Under the pieces are notes generated by a model. That model did no database searches, had not been told where the DNA came from, and saw only the letters and a program-made list of their open reading frames with translations. From contig KB722757.1 of the NCBI GenBank assembly GCA_000349905.1, positions 507,349 through 571,348 of the forward strand: a stretch of 64,000 nucleotides of DNA. Reading direction: 5' to 3'. A program made the position numbers and the translations under genes. The stretch comes from Volvariella volvacea V23. Its lineage: Eukaryota > Basidiomycota > Agaricomycetes > Agaricales > Pluteaceae. Shown piece by piece: positions 48,275-61,015 of this stretch; position 1 is the first letter of the stretch; the number at the start of each line of letters is the position of its first letter.

Positions 48275-50191
48275 ATGCCGTCGACGCCACGGAGAAGCAG
48301 CATTGGCCTCCAGCGGCGGGGCATGCAAAAGGCTCATATACCGTATCGTGGCGATAATCCTGAGGTTGGAAAGAAGACAGGGATCGCTGTACGACATATC
48401 GAGAGGAAGAGCGATGGCTTTGAGCCGTTTGAAGAACTCATGCAGCAAGCTGATACCAAGACACCCCCCAAACCCAAAGCTAAGAGGAAAAGCACCTTGC
48501 CACCCGTTCCGGAAGTATTTCACGATGAGGACGATGAAGAAGACGAACGACCACGACCAAGGAAGAGTGTTTACAGTCATATAGCTGGGAATAGCTGGAG
48601 AAAGGGCTCGTCGATGCGTGGGTCTGACGACGAGATGGCATACGAACGAAGATCCATCAAGAAAGGCAAGTCACCCGGACGACCCCTGCGTCCCGTTCGT
48701 CCACCGCGATCGCCTTCACCTGCACCTCCCCCGCTACCTCATCACGAAGATGACGAGATGAATGTTGATCAGGACGAGCTACCGGAAGTAGAGGAAGAGG
48801 ATCAAGACCAATTTATGGAGGACGCTGACCAAGGGGGTCAGGAAGAAGAGGCAGGGGAGGAGGAAGGAGGAGAGGAAGAAGAGGAAGAAGAGGAAGAGCA
48901 AGATGTGCGACATGTGGAGGACGTTGTTACCAATAATTGGATAGACGACGCAGCCCAGGCCGGCGAGGAAGATATGGAGGAAGAAATGGAACTGGAGCCT
49001 GAGCCAGAACCCGAACCAGAGCCTGAGCCAGAGCCCGCACCCCCACCTCCTCGCAAAAGGGTGAAGGTCACGGAGCCAGTCATACCCAGGAAAGAGGTCC
49101 GAACGAAAATTAGCAAAGACAAGAAAGAGAACCGGTATCCTGGTCGAGATGGCGTTCGCAGATCCAACCGTGTGTCATACAAACCACTTGATTGGTGGCG
49201 TGGCGAAAAGGTTGTCTATGGAAGAACTTTTTCTCCGACGGACTCGGGACCAATACTAGTGGCACCCATAAAAGAGATTCTACGGATACCAAAAGAAGAA
49301 CCCGAACCGCTGTCCAAGCGAAGACGCTCGAAACGTGGGAGGAGTAAGAGTCGGACGGTGGAGATTGTGCCAATGGAAGACCAAAATCCAGAGGAAGGTT
49401 GGGATGACGCGACACCGACGGAATTGGAATGTCTGGATTATGATACGGAGTCAGTGATTAGACGACGTGCGTATAAACTCACTCGCTGCTTCGTCTGGTA
49501 TAGAAATTGATCCTTTATTAGGAATCGTATGGACCGCCAGGATGATACAACCAAAACCTGCAGCAAATAACGAGTGGTTATTCCAAAAAGTGTTCGGCGA
49601 CCAGGACTATATCGCGGCTGGACAAATCATTATCCCACCCAAGGGAAGAAAGCCCAGCAAAATGTCTCGCGATAATACCTACGTAAGTGGATTCACCTCG
49701 TTTGCATCTGAATCCTATTAACTTGTACATTTACCAGATCTTTTATATCATCGAAGGAGCCGTAAATGTTGGAATACACGAGTCGTCATTCATACTGACA
49801 ACGGGTGGCACATTCATGGTCCCACGGGGTAAGTACAGCGCGCACCGCGTCAATCTAACTGTAGACTGCAGACTCTCCAAAATGACTCACTGACTGAATC
49901 GCCACAGGTAACACGTATTTCATAGAAAACATAGCCGACCGCGACACGAAACTCTTCTTTGCGCAGGGACGAAAATCCGCGATTCCCGACGCACGAGAAT
50001 CTGCCGCTCTCGAAGACGATGGCTCCCGTGCTGGTTCTCGCGGTGCGAGCGCTGGTGCTGTTGTGCGCGTTAGTGCCGGGATTAGCGCTGACGAAGGGCA
50101 GCAGAAAGGGTCAAAGAGAGCCGGCACAGATGTATCAGTTCGAAAGAACGAAGTTGGGAAGAAAGGTCGAGCAGTTAGTTCCAGGGTGTGA
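48275..50191 (+). CDS. MIF2: Kinetochore protein CENP-C/Mif2
   Basis: CENP-C binds the centromeric nucosome (CENP-A and the H2A/H2B acidic patch) and links it to the outer kinetochore. Four exons (48275-49466, 49504-49682, 49738-49828, 49908-50191) give 581 residues. The N-terminus 'HIPYRGDNPEVGKKTGIAVR' is typical of fungal Mif2. A very acidic Glu run and an EP repeat (about residues 170-255) precede the CENP-C motif near 295-318 ('RRSNRVSYKPLDWWRGEKVV'), with the diagnostic Arg and WW residues. The C-terminal cupin dimerisation domain spans exons 2-4 ('GQIIIPPKGRK', 'FYIIEGAVNVGI', 'GGTFMVPRGNTYFIEN'). After the cupin there is a Ser/Gly/Ala-rich basic tail of about 75 residues, more than I would expect. 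Confidence 0.94.
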
Positions 50192-50708
50192 TACCTGTGG
50201 TTGGTTGGCTTTTCTGGTCCCGGGCGGGGATAAACCCCAACAATCTGGTTGGAATAGAAGATCACTAGCCAATCTGCACCAAATCCTGGCCCAGTTCTTG
50301 GAGAGTCTAAGCTGTGTGTAAATTCGTCTATCCCCGTACCTTCATCCCTCGAACGCCCTCCGTACTTTTCATGCTCTTTCCTGGACAAGACTTCACTATC
50401 AACATTGTTTCGGATCACGATTCATTTATTGCTTTGTTGCATACTTGCTTTATTTCACACTCTCGCCGCCTCCTTGGCTGTTCTAGTCACATTATCTATC
50501 AGACACAGCATTGTACGATTAAAGGATAATAAAAGGGGAACTACCTCCAAGTTACCTCTACAGCATACTCCCTCCCTAAAGCGATGCATTAAAGTATGTT
50601 CTCCAAGTAGGACCAACGTAAACGCGATTAATGAGAACAATAACCCACTATTGCGTCATGGCGTTGACATCGACATAGCGTCTAGATCCACGAGGACAAT
50701 CTTGCCAC
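50192..50708. other. Spacer after CENP-C
   Basis: The 3' flank of CENP-C, with no recognisable gene. Antisense frames through the CENP-C tail are explained by base composition. Confidence 0.5.
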
Positions 50709-51715
50709 TTAATCTTGCCGTGCCTCACGTAGTACCGGGGACCTAAGATGATCGAGCCAATTCAGTACGTGGCTGTATCGCATTCCGATATCTATGACTT
50801 CACCAATCGCCCAGTATAGTTGCGTCCGAGATGTTTCTTCGACGGTCCCTTCCCCACACAGCCCTTGGAGGGCCAAAAGCTCTAAAACATCATTCGCCCA
50901 AGGCAGTGAACGTAGCGCAGTAATCCGTGCTCCGGTTGGAAAGAAATGAATGGCGATGAGTGCTATTGCTATCCGTTAGTGTAGTTGGCTCGTATAAGCA
51001 GACCACCGATGACGATGACGATGTTCAACACGAACCACAGAGTCGAACACTCGCATGGTTCAAGGGTTTCGTGTCTCGTTCTTGTACCCCAAGTCCTGAA
51101 CCAGTACAGAGATAAGTGTAGAGCTAATCCAAGTGTTTCGAACTTACAGGATAACCCCTCTAAGAAGTGCATCTCCGACGCAACCCCGGTGTATCTACGA
51201 CGAAATCGACATGAGGAAGCCTCCAGCCTTTGGAGCATCGCCTTGAGATGCTGATACCAGTTTCATCCACCTCCTGACCTGCCATTAAATCACTAATTTC
51301 CGTGCCCTTGGTCCTACCAAGTATCAAAGCTTCCAGGCGGCTGGAACCCTTTTTTCGTATTCATTGTAGTACCTGCTGAATGGCAAAGAACAGACCGTTT
51401 CCTCGTTGCGTCCTCTACCCTTGACCGGAACAAAAACATGAATGCTATATCACGTTCATGTGCATTCAATGGGGGGTGGCTGGTGATGGTGGGCAGCGTT
51501 ATGCTTCCATTACTCCGCCACAGAGAAAGAAATCGGGTTAACCTAGGGATCGATCATTTTTGCATCTACGAAAAGGGTAAAAGGATGCATACAGCGTATT
51601 GTTTTGAGCCCAAAGTCTTGTTCATACAAGGAATACCCAAATCCCTCGCGTTGATGTGGTCTTCAATTAAGACGCCCTCGGTGAAATTATTATTACCGTA
51701 CTCAAAGAACGTCAT
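50709..51715 (-). other. Unidentified multi-exon gene or gene relic
   Basis: Several minus-strand segments look like real protein and are separated by intron-like signals. The first, from ATG at 51715, reads 'MTFFEYGNNNFTEGVLIEDH' and stays open to a GTATGC donor near 51592. Next, near 51320-51437, comes 'HVFVPVKGRGRNEETVCSLP' with 'FSRYYNEYEKRVPAAWK'. Then, in another frame near 51195-51345, 'LEALILGRTKGTEISDLMAG' leads to 'PHVDFVVDTPGLRR'. The last segment, near 50709-50975, reads 'ARITALRSLPWANDVLELLA' and ends 'MRYSHVLNWLDHLRSPVLRE'; it is preceded by a CACTAAC branch and an AATAG acceptor. I do not recognise the family. Not all joins keep frame, so it may be decayed. The DTPG word alone is not enough to call a GTPase. 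Confidence 0.4.
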
Positions 51716-53699
51716 TCAACCGCCGCGGATATTCGGACCTCTTGCCGCACAAAACGAAAGGTCACTTAAAGTAAGGCTGGGAAAGAGATTCCACAATACC
51801 TGTGCCAATACTTACTCTGCGGCAGATAAAGATGCCGCAGGAGAACGATAATAGAGTAAGACCCCAGGTCGATAGGGAGGCAGAACCCTTGATTTGAATT
51901 GAAGTATTTGAGCATAACGGGACCCGATCACAATGGAAAGCTAATCGAATTTGCCAACCAGCATACAGCCCACGTTGGAAACTCCCGTGGTAACGCTCTG
52001 CAAGCATTCAGCAATAGTAAGCACCCACAATTGAGAAGGGGTGTTAGTAATAACCTCCTGGAAGTGATGTCCAAAAAGGAAAGGGACCTTCGCAAATCAA
52101 TTGGCGTACACGATGCACAGGAGCACTGTGAACACCCATTGATTGGATGGGCATACAAAAACCACCGGGGTCCCATTCACAGTACCATGTCGAGTAGAGA
52201 CTGCGGTCAATTGTGTAGTTGTTTGGTCGATTTCAACGGACTACCCCTTTTAGTACCAGATGTGTATTCCTGTAAGATGAAGGGTGAGTCTTTCAATGGT
52301 ACCCCGACATGCGGATTTTGCGAGGTAGCTGGCGCTTGATAAGATATACAATAAAGGAAACGTAATTACCAATTAAGATGCCGCATGGACGTCATTAACC
52401 ATCCACCATCTTGAGCTTACGCTGACGTTCGCTTTTATGTGACGGAGGAGCCGTCACCGCTGCTTCGACTGCTTGGCTTTCCGTGTAGGCGGAATTTGTC
52501 ATTTTCACTTGATTCCGGTCAGTGCCTTCTGTCGCCAATGTGGGCCTAGACAGGATTGGAAGGGATCACGGACACCGAGTGCTGCTTCATAGATGATCTA
52601 AAGATAGTGATATCGCCGTTGATCAGCTTGACAAAAGACAATGTCGTTGTGTGACCCTATGAACGCCTCGCCTTTTGACCACCATGTTTGGTTGTAGTCT
52701 TGATCAGCTGGACACCTCTAGATTGCGCTGAAAGCCAGATACGGCGCTCGCCGTGATGACTGTAGACGGGCTCTTATCCTGCGGGGAAGCAATCACATCG
52801 CACATCAGTGTCATTTTCGCTCCCGTCTGGTGCAAGTTAAGGTTCTAGGTCGCCACCAGCATGGTTCTTTACACGATTGATGACGCTCGATCCAGCCACA
52901 GGCAATATTTTGACAATAATGTTATGTGTTATTCAACGAATACGTACTGGTGTCATGCCTGGCCTTTATCGTTGCTGAACTTGGTGGGACTCTCGACTGT
53001 TCAAGCCAAGGTTCAATAATCTGGGAAAGCGTCATAAGCGCAGACGCTAAGCAACAAACAGCAATATTTATCCTTGATGCAGTTAGTAGTGGGTGGAACC
53101 AAAGCGTTGTGGCCATCGGTCATGGTGGACAGGTGTAGTGGGTTAATGAGCCAAATATTGGTACATAAAATATCATCAGAGCTGCAACTCCCGACTGTAC
53201 AGTACCCTCAACGCATTCCACTCGATTCTTATATCATGCGCAGTGCTGTATCGCTTTTTCCCCCCAGGCTAGCTTGCCGCTGAACTCATTGTAATACGTG
53301 GAGGCTCGCCTTGTTTTAATAACTCTAATCAATTTTGTGTTGATTGACCCAAGACTTAATGCTTTTGCGGCAGATATTCACCTTCCCCAGAATTTGAGGG
53401 TACTACCTCCCATCATTACTTACCAGAGGTAGGCGAACCCTGGTCTCATCTGCACAAGGCTATGTCAAGGATTTGTTCATTTTCATGCTCCGGACCCTTG
53501 CAGCACAGCAAGCCCTATGCGTGGTTGGCAGTTGATAAGACCAAGTGACCACCTCGCAGTTGCACTTACTTTACCTAATGGGTTAGGGGCCCTTGGTAAG
53601 CATCAATGATACGAGAACTAAAATTAGGGTTTTTTTAGGGAAACGGAGACTTCCGTACGATTTGTGCGCAACCTCGGCGCAGATCTCGAAGACGGCATC

Positions 53700-53748
53700 C
53701 GATGGTGGCTCAGTGGGTCGAATCCCACTCTAGGGCGTGCAATGCAAA
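53700..53748 (+). repeat. Condensed tRNA-like fragment
   Basis: The sequence 'gatggtggctcagtgg' (A-box-like) runs straight into 'gtcgaatcccactctagg' (B-box-like). A GTGGG/CCCAC stem closes a TCGAAT loop. The anticodon region is missing altogether. It is probably a scrap of a tRNA pseudogene or SINE. Confidence 0.35.
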
Positions 53749-56700
53749 CAGTCGGAGTTAGGCTGGCGAGACGAGTGAAGATCTGAATTGAGCGCTAGTG
53801 TCGCATGAGTCAACACGCCTATGTTGTCGGCCACGTTGTTCAAGTTCAGCGGCGGGAGGGAAACAACGTGCAAGCTTGTAGGCGAAGAAAGTAAGACTCC
53901 TAGGAGGAGACTGTTCTGGACGTTGTACGGCTTGTCGTCCGTATGAGCTAACTTGCATCCCAATGCCCTTCAGTTGGCAGCGCGACTCGACTTCGTTCCC
54001 AATCCATATTGCCATAGGTTGGGCATTTTCCCTCCGATGGTGAGCTGTTTTGGAGCGTTGCGGTGAACTGCTGGGGCTCCAATTTCGTGCATACCCTCAT
54101 TTCCGTTCGATGGACTGCGTAAGCTCTTGGTATTTTGCATTCTCCCACCATGGCCAGAGCGCCCAAATCGTTCACACCACTTCACATTCCGTGACTCGTA
54201 CATTGGGTCTTACACCAAGCCGATACATACACCAGCAGTGCGTGCAGTTATCACCTTTGTCGGTCTCGTTTCACCGTGAATAGATGCATGCTAAGCGCCA
54301 ACATTGCTCGTCCTGGTTCTCCCCTGAGCCGAATACCGCACACCCGGGTCAAAATAGTCACGATCTTACCATTCCTCTTTGGAGGTACCCAACACCATCC
54401 ACATAACCCGAGAACCAAGGCTGCTTCACTCGACTGCTGCGATAGCAAAGGTTGGGTCATATGCCGGTGTGGATCCATTCAAGCTGTCAGACAGACATGA
54501 GGAATGTATGCAGCTAGGTCGTCATCTGTGCAAGGTTTCATCCCCTCGATAATGCTCCATACTCCGCGTGACCCTTCATAATGCATACCGACAGCGGACA
54601 CTACCAGCTACTCGATCCTCCACGGTATTGGTAGTATATACCCCATACCGAACTCAAATTCCCCACTTCCAGGTAAAACCACTGTATCAGCGTTAATACC
54701 ACTCGTGTTCGGCGAAATGAAAATTGTGGAGGGAGGTGCTTCCACCACCCATATTCTTCCACGCATGCCCCTATCTCCATGGAGGGCCAGAAGAGGAAGT
54801 AGAAAGAAGACAGAAAACTCACAGCAACACATCAGTAGCATAAACCGGTAAGTATGTTTTTCTGTGATGGTGACATCAGCATAAAAAACTAAGAGTCACC
54901 TCGTGTTTTGTTGCACCGGACAGCTTGTGGTCACGACCATGGGGTTTAATGAAAGCCGGACACATTGCATCCTCGAGGCACCTTGGATGAGAATTGAATA
55001 ACTCCAACCATTCTTTACCAGATATCGCTCCGTTGAGCCGAGTCTTGGGTATCCAAGAATCCTGAATGTGACGGCAGGGAATATGAGGCTACGACATTCC
55101 GCGGTGTTCTGACATATGATATAGCCTCCTATGGTGGTGAGTCTAACAAGGAGATATGTCGTCACGTAAAAAACCAAGTTTTTTCGGTCGAGCTGCCGGC
55201 GTTCAGGATGGTGGAGAGAAAGTGAACGCCGATCAACTCCGGCAATCTAATCGCCGCCCTCAGCACCTGCACTCGTTATCAGCTGACCACAATTGAGGTA
55301 TAGAAATCAAAGTGGTAAGTCTTCCATTGTAGTTTTCATGCACTGGGCTGCGGCACGTGTAAGTCCTCTGAAGGCGTGCATCCAAACGTGGGCGGAAAAA
55401 TGTCAAATCGATAAGTACTATGCTTTTGACGCCAGCTGCATATACAGAAGACCTTTGGCACGATTCATCCCAAACGCAGTGCTAGCTAGTGGTGCACAAC
55501 CAGCCCGTCCTATAGAACATGCACCGCCCTCAAGGCGAAGTTGAAACATCAATGAATGCATTCAGATTAAGGTGAGAGGGTTCTTCAAGTACAAAACAAG
55601 GACACGCAAAGGACGTCGATTACGGTCCGAAGCAAGGTGAATAAAATGTGCTGTTGTTCGACGGGAACGCACCCACATCCTCTGCACATTCACATGCGCG
55701 TCCTACCAGCCACCCCAAAACCTCCCAGAATGCCTCCATCAACCCCGGTCTTTCAACAAAGCACCCTCTCATTGACTTTAACTCGTGCATCCGTCACATG
55801 AGGATGACAGCGACACCCTGCAAACCAGTGCAGAAGTCCCTCGCGGGGAGGTTCAGCAAAGAATCGTACCATACCAAAAGTCCGGTTATTTCGCTTGTCC
55901 GCACTTCCAATTACAGCATCTGAACAAACAACCTTAATTATGAACCTTCCAAGATGGCTAAGTGCATGTGTGCGAAGAAGGGAAGGATAACGTACCCTGG
56001 CGCGCCGATTCTCCATTAGAAGTTATCATGTCGTGAGCGATTGATTTCCCTGATGTTGTCGGTGTAGGGTTGAATGTCGTCACCCCACACTTTGTGATGG
56101 TTATTTAAAATCGAAAGAGCCACGAGAGCGGGATAAGCTAAGGGTCATGATGGGGTCAATACATCCAATTCACTTCCGACCTGAACTCGAGGCTCATCCC
56201 CGTCCGAAATTCCGTATGGCTTCCTTTGCATGTGTAGTCCAAGAAGCCGAAATCATGACAAGGGTTTGTAGTTGGATAATTCAGGCTGTATATCAGAATA
56301 CCGAATGTCCTACATATCATTGACATGCTGTGATGATAAGGTGAGGAAGAACTGATTATTACCGTACTTGCACCCTATATCACGGTTGACGAGAATCAGA
56401 TAGGATGCATTATCGCACTTCTCAACGCACATAGGTCATCAAAGCAGAGCCGAGGGCAAGGCTTCGAAATCGATCAAGTACCCTCTCTCAGCATGTTGCC
56501 TTTTTACCTGTGCGGCTGCACGCAGAGGAACCTGAGTTTCACCTCCCACCACCACCGTCATCCTCAAGTGTTCTCAGCTGACCCTTCTTCCCGATGCTGC
56601 GCCCAGCTCAGCGTGTACACCCTTCAGGACGCCATCAAACCTCAGCCGACTCTCTTCGGCTCTCGCTGTCTAGAGAATTAGCGACCCACCTAGACCCTTC

Positions 56701-59700
56701 CGAACAACAAACGACTACTCGCGTTGATGATGAGCAGATCATGTGAGGTGGTTCATCAAAACGTGTCCTTGGTTTTTTGTCGCTATCCCGCTCGTTGAGC
56801 CCTTTGACGCCCACCGGATGATGCAACTGTGTACCTCAGGTGGCCACCAATACGAGCTCCGCGGGGTGTGTTTGATTACCCAGCTAGCAAGATGGATCAG
56901 CTCGAAACTCCAAGCTGCAAGTCGCACACACCACACGTTTTTCGTTCACCTTGTGCAGTTCTTCCGTCCGCTCATGCCCAGGTATATCCATGCGGTTAAG
57001 TTATCCTGCCCTGCTCGTATGTAGCGCCCTCCGAAGCCCTCGCTCCCGAGTCCAGATTCTAGCGCGTCAAAATCGGCGGAAGACGTCTCAATCTCGATTC
57101 CAAAGACGGACAAACACGAGTCTCCCGAACCTCCTGATCACAAGCGCGGGGAAATTTGATCCCTTCGTGCTTGGTTCCCAAGATCAAAGCTCCGTCGCCG
57201 TCCCTCCATACTGACACTCGCAATTTTCAGGAACGGGGTCAACTAAAAAACTGAATAATAGATTCCGCTCCGCTGCATTTTGCCCGTTGGCCATATGTGC
57301 TGGACTAGGCCGTTAGCGTTGGGTCCGAGTCAGGTCTTGTCAAAAGCCTGTTCCTTGTCTATATTTGTGTATCAGTAATATATCACAGTGAGTTCCTTGG
57401 TTGCGCTTGGGCCTTGGAACGTAGTGCTGTGTTTCGCAATGTATCTCACCGCCAATGCTATGTGCGAACAAAGAGCATTCAAAGGCTCTGCTGGACCCGC
57501 GTATTATTATTGTGTGTCCATATAAGTCCAGAAATAAGACTTTCGTACACACGTGTATATCCACATTTACCCTGTCAACGGACAACGGACGGAGTAATGA
57601 TATTAGGAGTTAGGAGGGAAGCAACTTCGGCTCGGCGGGCCTGTTGATAAGTACTTCCGTTCCACCAATACGAATGCATCAAAACTTCCGGCATCAACCC
57701 GCTCAAAGTTTTTTCTGTTCCTTTCGCGTTTCAGGTTGTTTTTGGAGAAGGTGAAGGTGAAAAGGAGAGTAGCGTCCTGGTTGTCCCTCACAACTATCAC
57801 TTTTTCAAACATATGGTATGAGACGGTATGACTATAGATCTGGCTAAGCAGTTTTGAGTTGGGGATAAGTCTCAATGGAGGTTTAGCAAGGATAAGTGGT
57901 AGCTTGAACTCGCAACGAACGGTTCATTACTACCAGAACATGACTCCCTCACTACGATACAGTACCTGGAACGCGAAGTTTCAATACCCTTAGTTCGCGA
58001 GAGCATTGAGATGGTCAACTCGAGCAAGCCAAGAAGCCCCATCTACCTGGCTATCATTACTTCCCAGTTGCAAGCGACTCCTTACCACGACTTACTTCTC
58101 AAACAACCGCCTGCCGCATGCCGAGTCGCTCTCGACCACGTCCATGGCCACGGCCAATACCAATCACAACACCAACACCAGGGTATCCACGCACACGAAC
58201 GTCAGCCGTATCGACTTCGCCGGACTATCCTCTGAGTAATCCACCCTCAGTCACCACTGGCAGAGCCGTGGATAACACAATACAATACAAATCACCTGCG
58301 GCATCCCGGGCACCGAGAAGCGCATAACCACCAGATAACCCCCTCTGCTAAGACATACAAGACATGTAGTTTACTTTTAGCCATTCGTAGGTCTTAGACC
58401 GTCTCTGCTGTTCGGATTCGTGGCCATGGCGAGTAGGGATAAGTGGGTAACCAACCAAGCCGCCTCGCCTACGCGGCATCGTCCTTGGTGGTTCCTGTTT
58501 GTTCCTGCTACCAGTGCCCGCTTTAGCCACGACACGACATACGGCTGGAGTACTGCTAGGTAACCCGGGTAAACACGCTGTATGACTCGTTGGGTGGACG
58601 AGCGGAAGTGAGCGTGGTCAAGTACGATATGCCGATGCTGTGTCCAGGCGTGCCACTGGTGGTGGTGGTGGGCGAAGTGAGCCGCAGGCGGGTGGGTGTG
58701 ACATCGTCGTGTGCATGTCCAAGTCCATTTCCGGCCATGGCCGTCGCCGTTGGCCAGGCTCCCGGGCCAGCGCTAGCGCTGGCGACAAGCGCCTATCAAT
58801 CTTCTCGTACCACTCACTCGCTTCATTCATTTCACAATGCTGTCTCTGACTCCCGTGTATGCGCGTGTTATCTGTTCTCTGACATGTCATGCCGTGGGTG
58901 GTAGTGTGGGCAGGTGCCCAGTGACGGTGGGTGCACATCATGATCAGTGTGAATGGGGCACGCACCTCGTGTCGACACATGTGTTTAGCAAATTGCGACG
59001 AGTCTCGTGCTCGTACGTGCCCAATGTACTTATCATGCCATAACCGTTGCGTCGAATCGTCTTGAACGAATCAGAGTGAACTGTTGATGCCATGCTGGTA
59101 TACTACTTTCAAGTGATAGTATTAGCTTGGATTGATTCCTAGTATAGTCTTATCTCAGCGCCAGTCGACCACCCATCTCGAGACTCAAGGGCGCCCATAT
59201 ACCACATCAAACCCCTATGTACGTTCCTCCACATCACCTAGACACGACGAAGGAAAAAAAGAGGCAGAAAAAGTTTCCAAGGCGATACATACAGTCCAAT
59301 CGGTATCACCAACTCCATGGAGATACCTCGCACTCACGCCGCGCGTGCTTCTCTCACTTTGTCTCTTTGCTGTCTCTGAGCCCTTGATCAGTGCCTCCGG
59401 CTCGGAGACGGACTCGGGCAAAGGCTCAGAGTCGTGTGATACTTTGGTAGCACCAACAAAGGCAACAGCGATTGTTTCGGAGAAGGCTCGAGTGGGTAGG
59501 AAGACCATGGCCGGATGTCGTTGCCTCAGGCTGCCAGTGAGCCCGGGCCTAACGGTGGACGGACAAGACTAGCAACGGGCTAGCTTCAGCTTTGCGATTC
59601 GGTTGGCCTGAGGAAATGCGTGATGACGCGTAAAGTACAGCACCGATGACCGTGACCGTCGTGCCGCCCATCTGAGCATCTCACCACGGCCGAATGGCTC

Positions 59701-59940
59701 AACGTTTAAAAGGTTACGAGGTCACATGCTTCAGCGGACTCATTAAGACGCGTCAAAGTCATCCCAATCACACTCGAACGAAAACGAGAGAACAATCATA
59801 TCATAGCTATGTATATTTTGATATCAACTTGTGTGTATGTATAGGGGGTCATAACACAACGTGAACGACATTTCTGTTTACCGCTAAAAAATCGGGGACT
59901 TCCTAATCTTCTACTGCTACTCTTGTAACTAATCGTATAA

Positions 59941-59991
59941 CGTGTCGTTTTTCTTCTTTCTTTCTTTTCCTTTCTTTCCTTTCCTTTAGTT
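59941..59991. repeat. Polypyrimidine tract of ttct/tcctt units
   Basis: A simple run of (T)nC words ('ttcttctttctttcttttcc' and onward). Low-complexity sequence with no other feature. Confidence 0.6.
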
Positions 59992-61015
59992 CGTTAACAA
60001 AACAAGACAAAAACGAAGAACAATCAATGCGTGGTGTGCGTGGTGAATGGAGAATGGGGGAATGGCAAAGGGGGAAGTATCACATCGGGGATTGGGTAGG
60101 TGGACGGGAGCGAAGTGAAGTGAGGGTGTCGGGCGGAAGGTGTCATTTTGTGAATCGTGAGAGCAACGGCGGGGAAGCGATGAGTAGATGGGTGAGGGGG
60201 ATAACGAACGGAATGTAAAAAAAAAATAACCAGTTGTCAAGCGAAAATTGAAAGCAGCGACGAAAGCCGAAAGCAAAGGAGCAAATGCAGTGGAGGTCGG
60301 TCGAGGGCAGGGTGGGAGGGGTCGACGAATGTACGAGTGGGAGAGAATGGAGGGGACGGTGACGGTGACGGGATAGGGGACGGAAGAGAGAGAGACGGGG
60401 ACCTTGCGTCAAGCGAGATCCCCAGTCGTGGGAGAGTTTGTGGTAACCCTAGCTTGATTAGACTTAGGGTTTCCCCTTTCCATCCCGGATGCGGACAACC
60501 ATATATGCAAAAGTCGAAAGCGAAAGCGATGTGCCGAATGAAGAAGGCGAGGGGAGGAAAAAAATTGGCATGTACGTGATGCGAAGATGCGAAGGGGGTC
60601 AAGGGAAGATGCATATGACAACTGAAGTGCGAATGCGAATAGGGACAATCATGATGGTGAAAAAATAATGACGAGGCGGCCCGAACGAGAGAAAATAGAA
60701 AGAGAAAAACATGGTGCGTGTGTAGAATCCCATGAATGATGAGTGAGATGCGTGAGTGATGCCATGAAAAAAAGTCCCGATGGATGATGAGTGGTAGTGT
60801 TACAGTGCGTATGTGTTTGGTTTGGGGAATAGATAGATAGATCCAGATGCGAGAAGAGAAAAGCGAAAGTCTGTGCGCGATGGATGGGTATAGATATGAG
60901 AGGATGAGATGCTGGTAGTAATGCTGGGATGTGGATGTGTGGTGGGAGAATAGACGATGGTATACAGCCATCGTGGACGATGCCGGTGGCGGTGGATGTG
61001 GGGCGGAGGATGGGC

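Larger units (their letters stand above)
51716..60985. other. Long region of unidentified or decayed sequence
   Basis: No complete gene can be supported. A plus-strand frame of 146 codons at 51899-52339 has no known motif. On the minus strand at 54600-54841, a frame with a hydrophobic start ('FSVFFLLPLLALHG') continues with 'SPNTSGINADTVVLPGSGEF' before a stop, and at 54890-55180 'NGAISGKEWLELFNSHPRCL' looks protein-like. At 55650-56020 similar scraps occur ('PGLMEAFWEVLGWLVGRACE'). None can be joined or named. From 59.9 to 61 kb the strand is purine-rich, consistent with the 3' UTR of the gene that ends at 61016. Confidence 0.35.

Noticed and set aside
48838..49182. Minus-strand Ser/Gly-rich frame
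   Set aside because: Reverse complement of the Glu-rich and EP-repeat coding sequence of CENP-C.
49855..50418. Minus-strand frame of 187 codons over the CENP-C end
   Set aside because: Antisense shadow of the Ser/Gly/Arg-rich tail of CENP-C.
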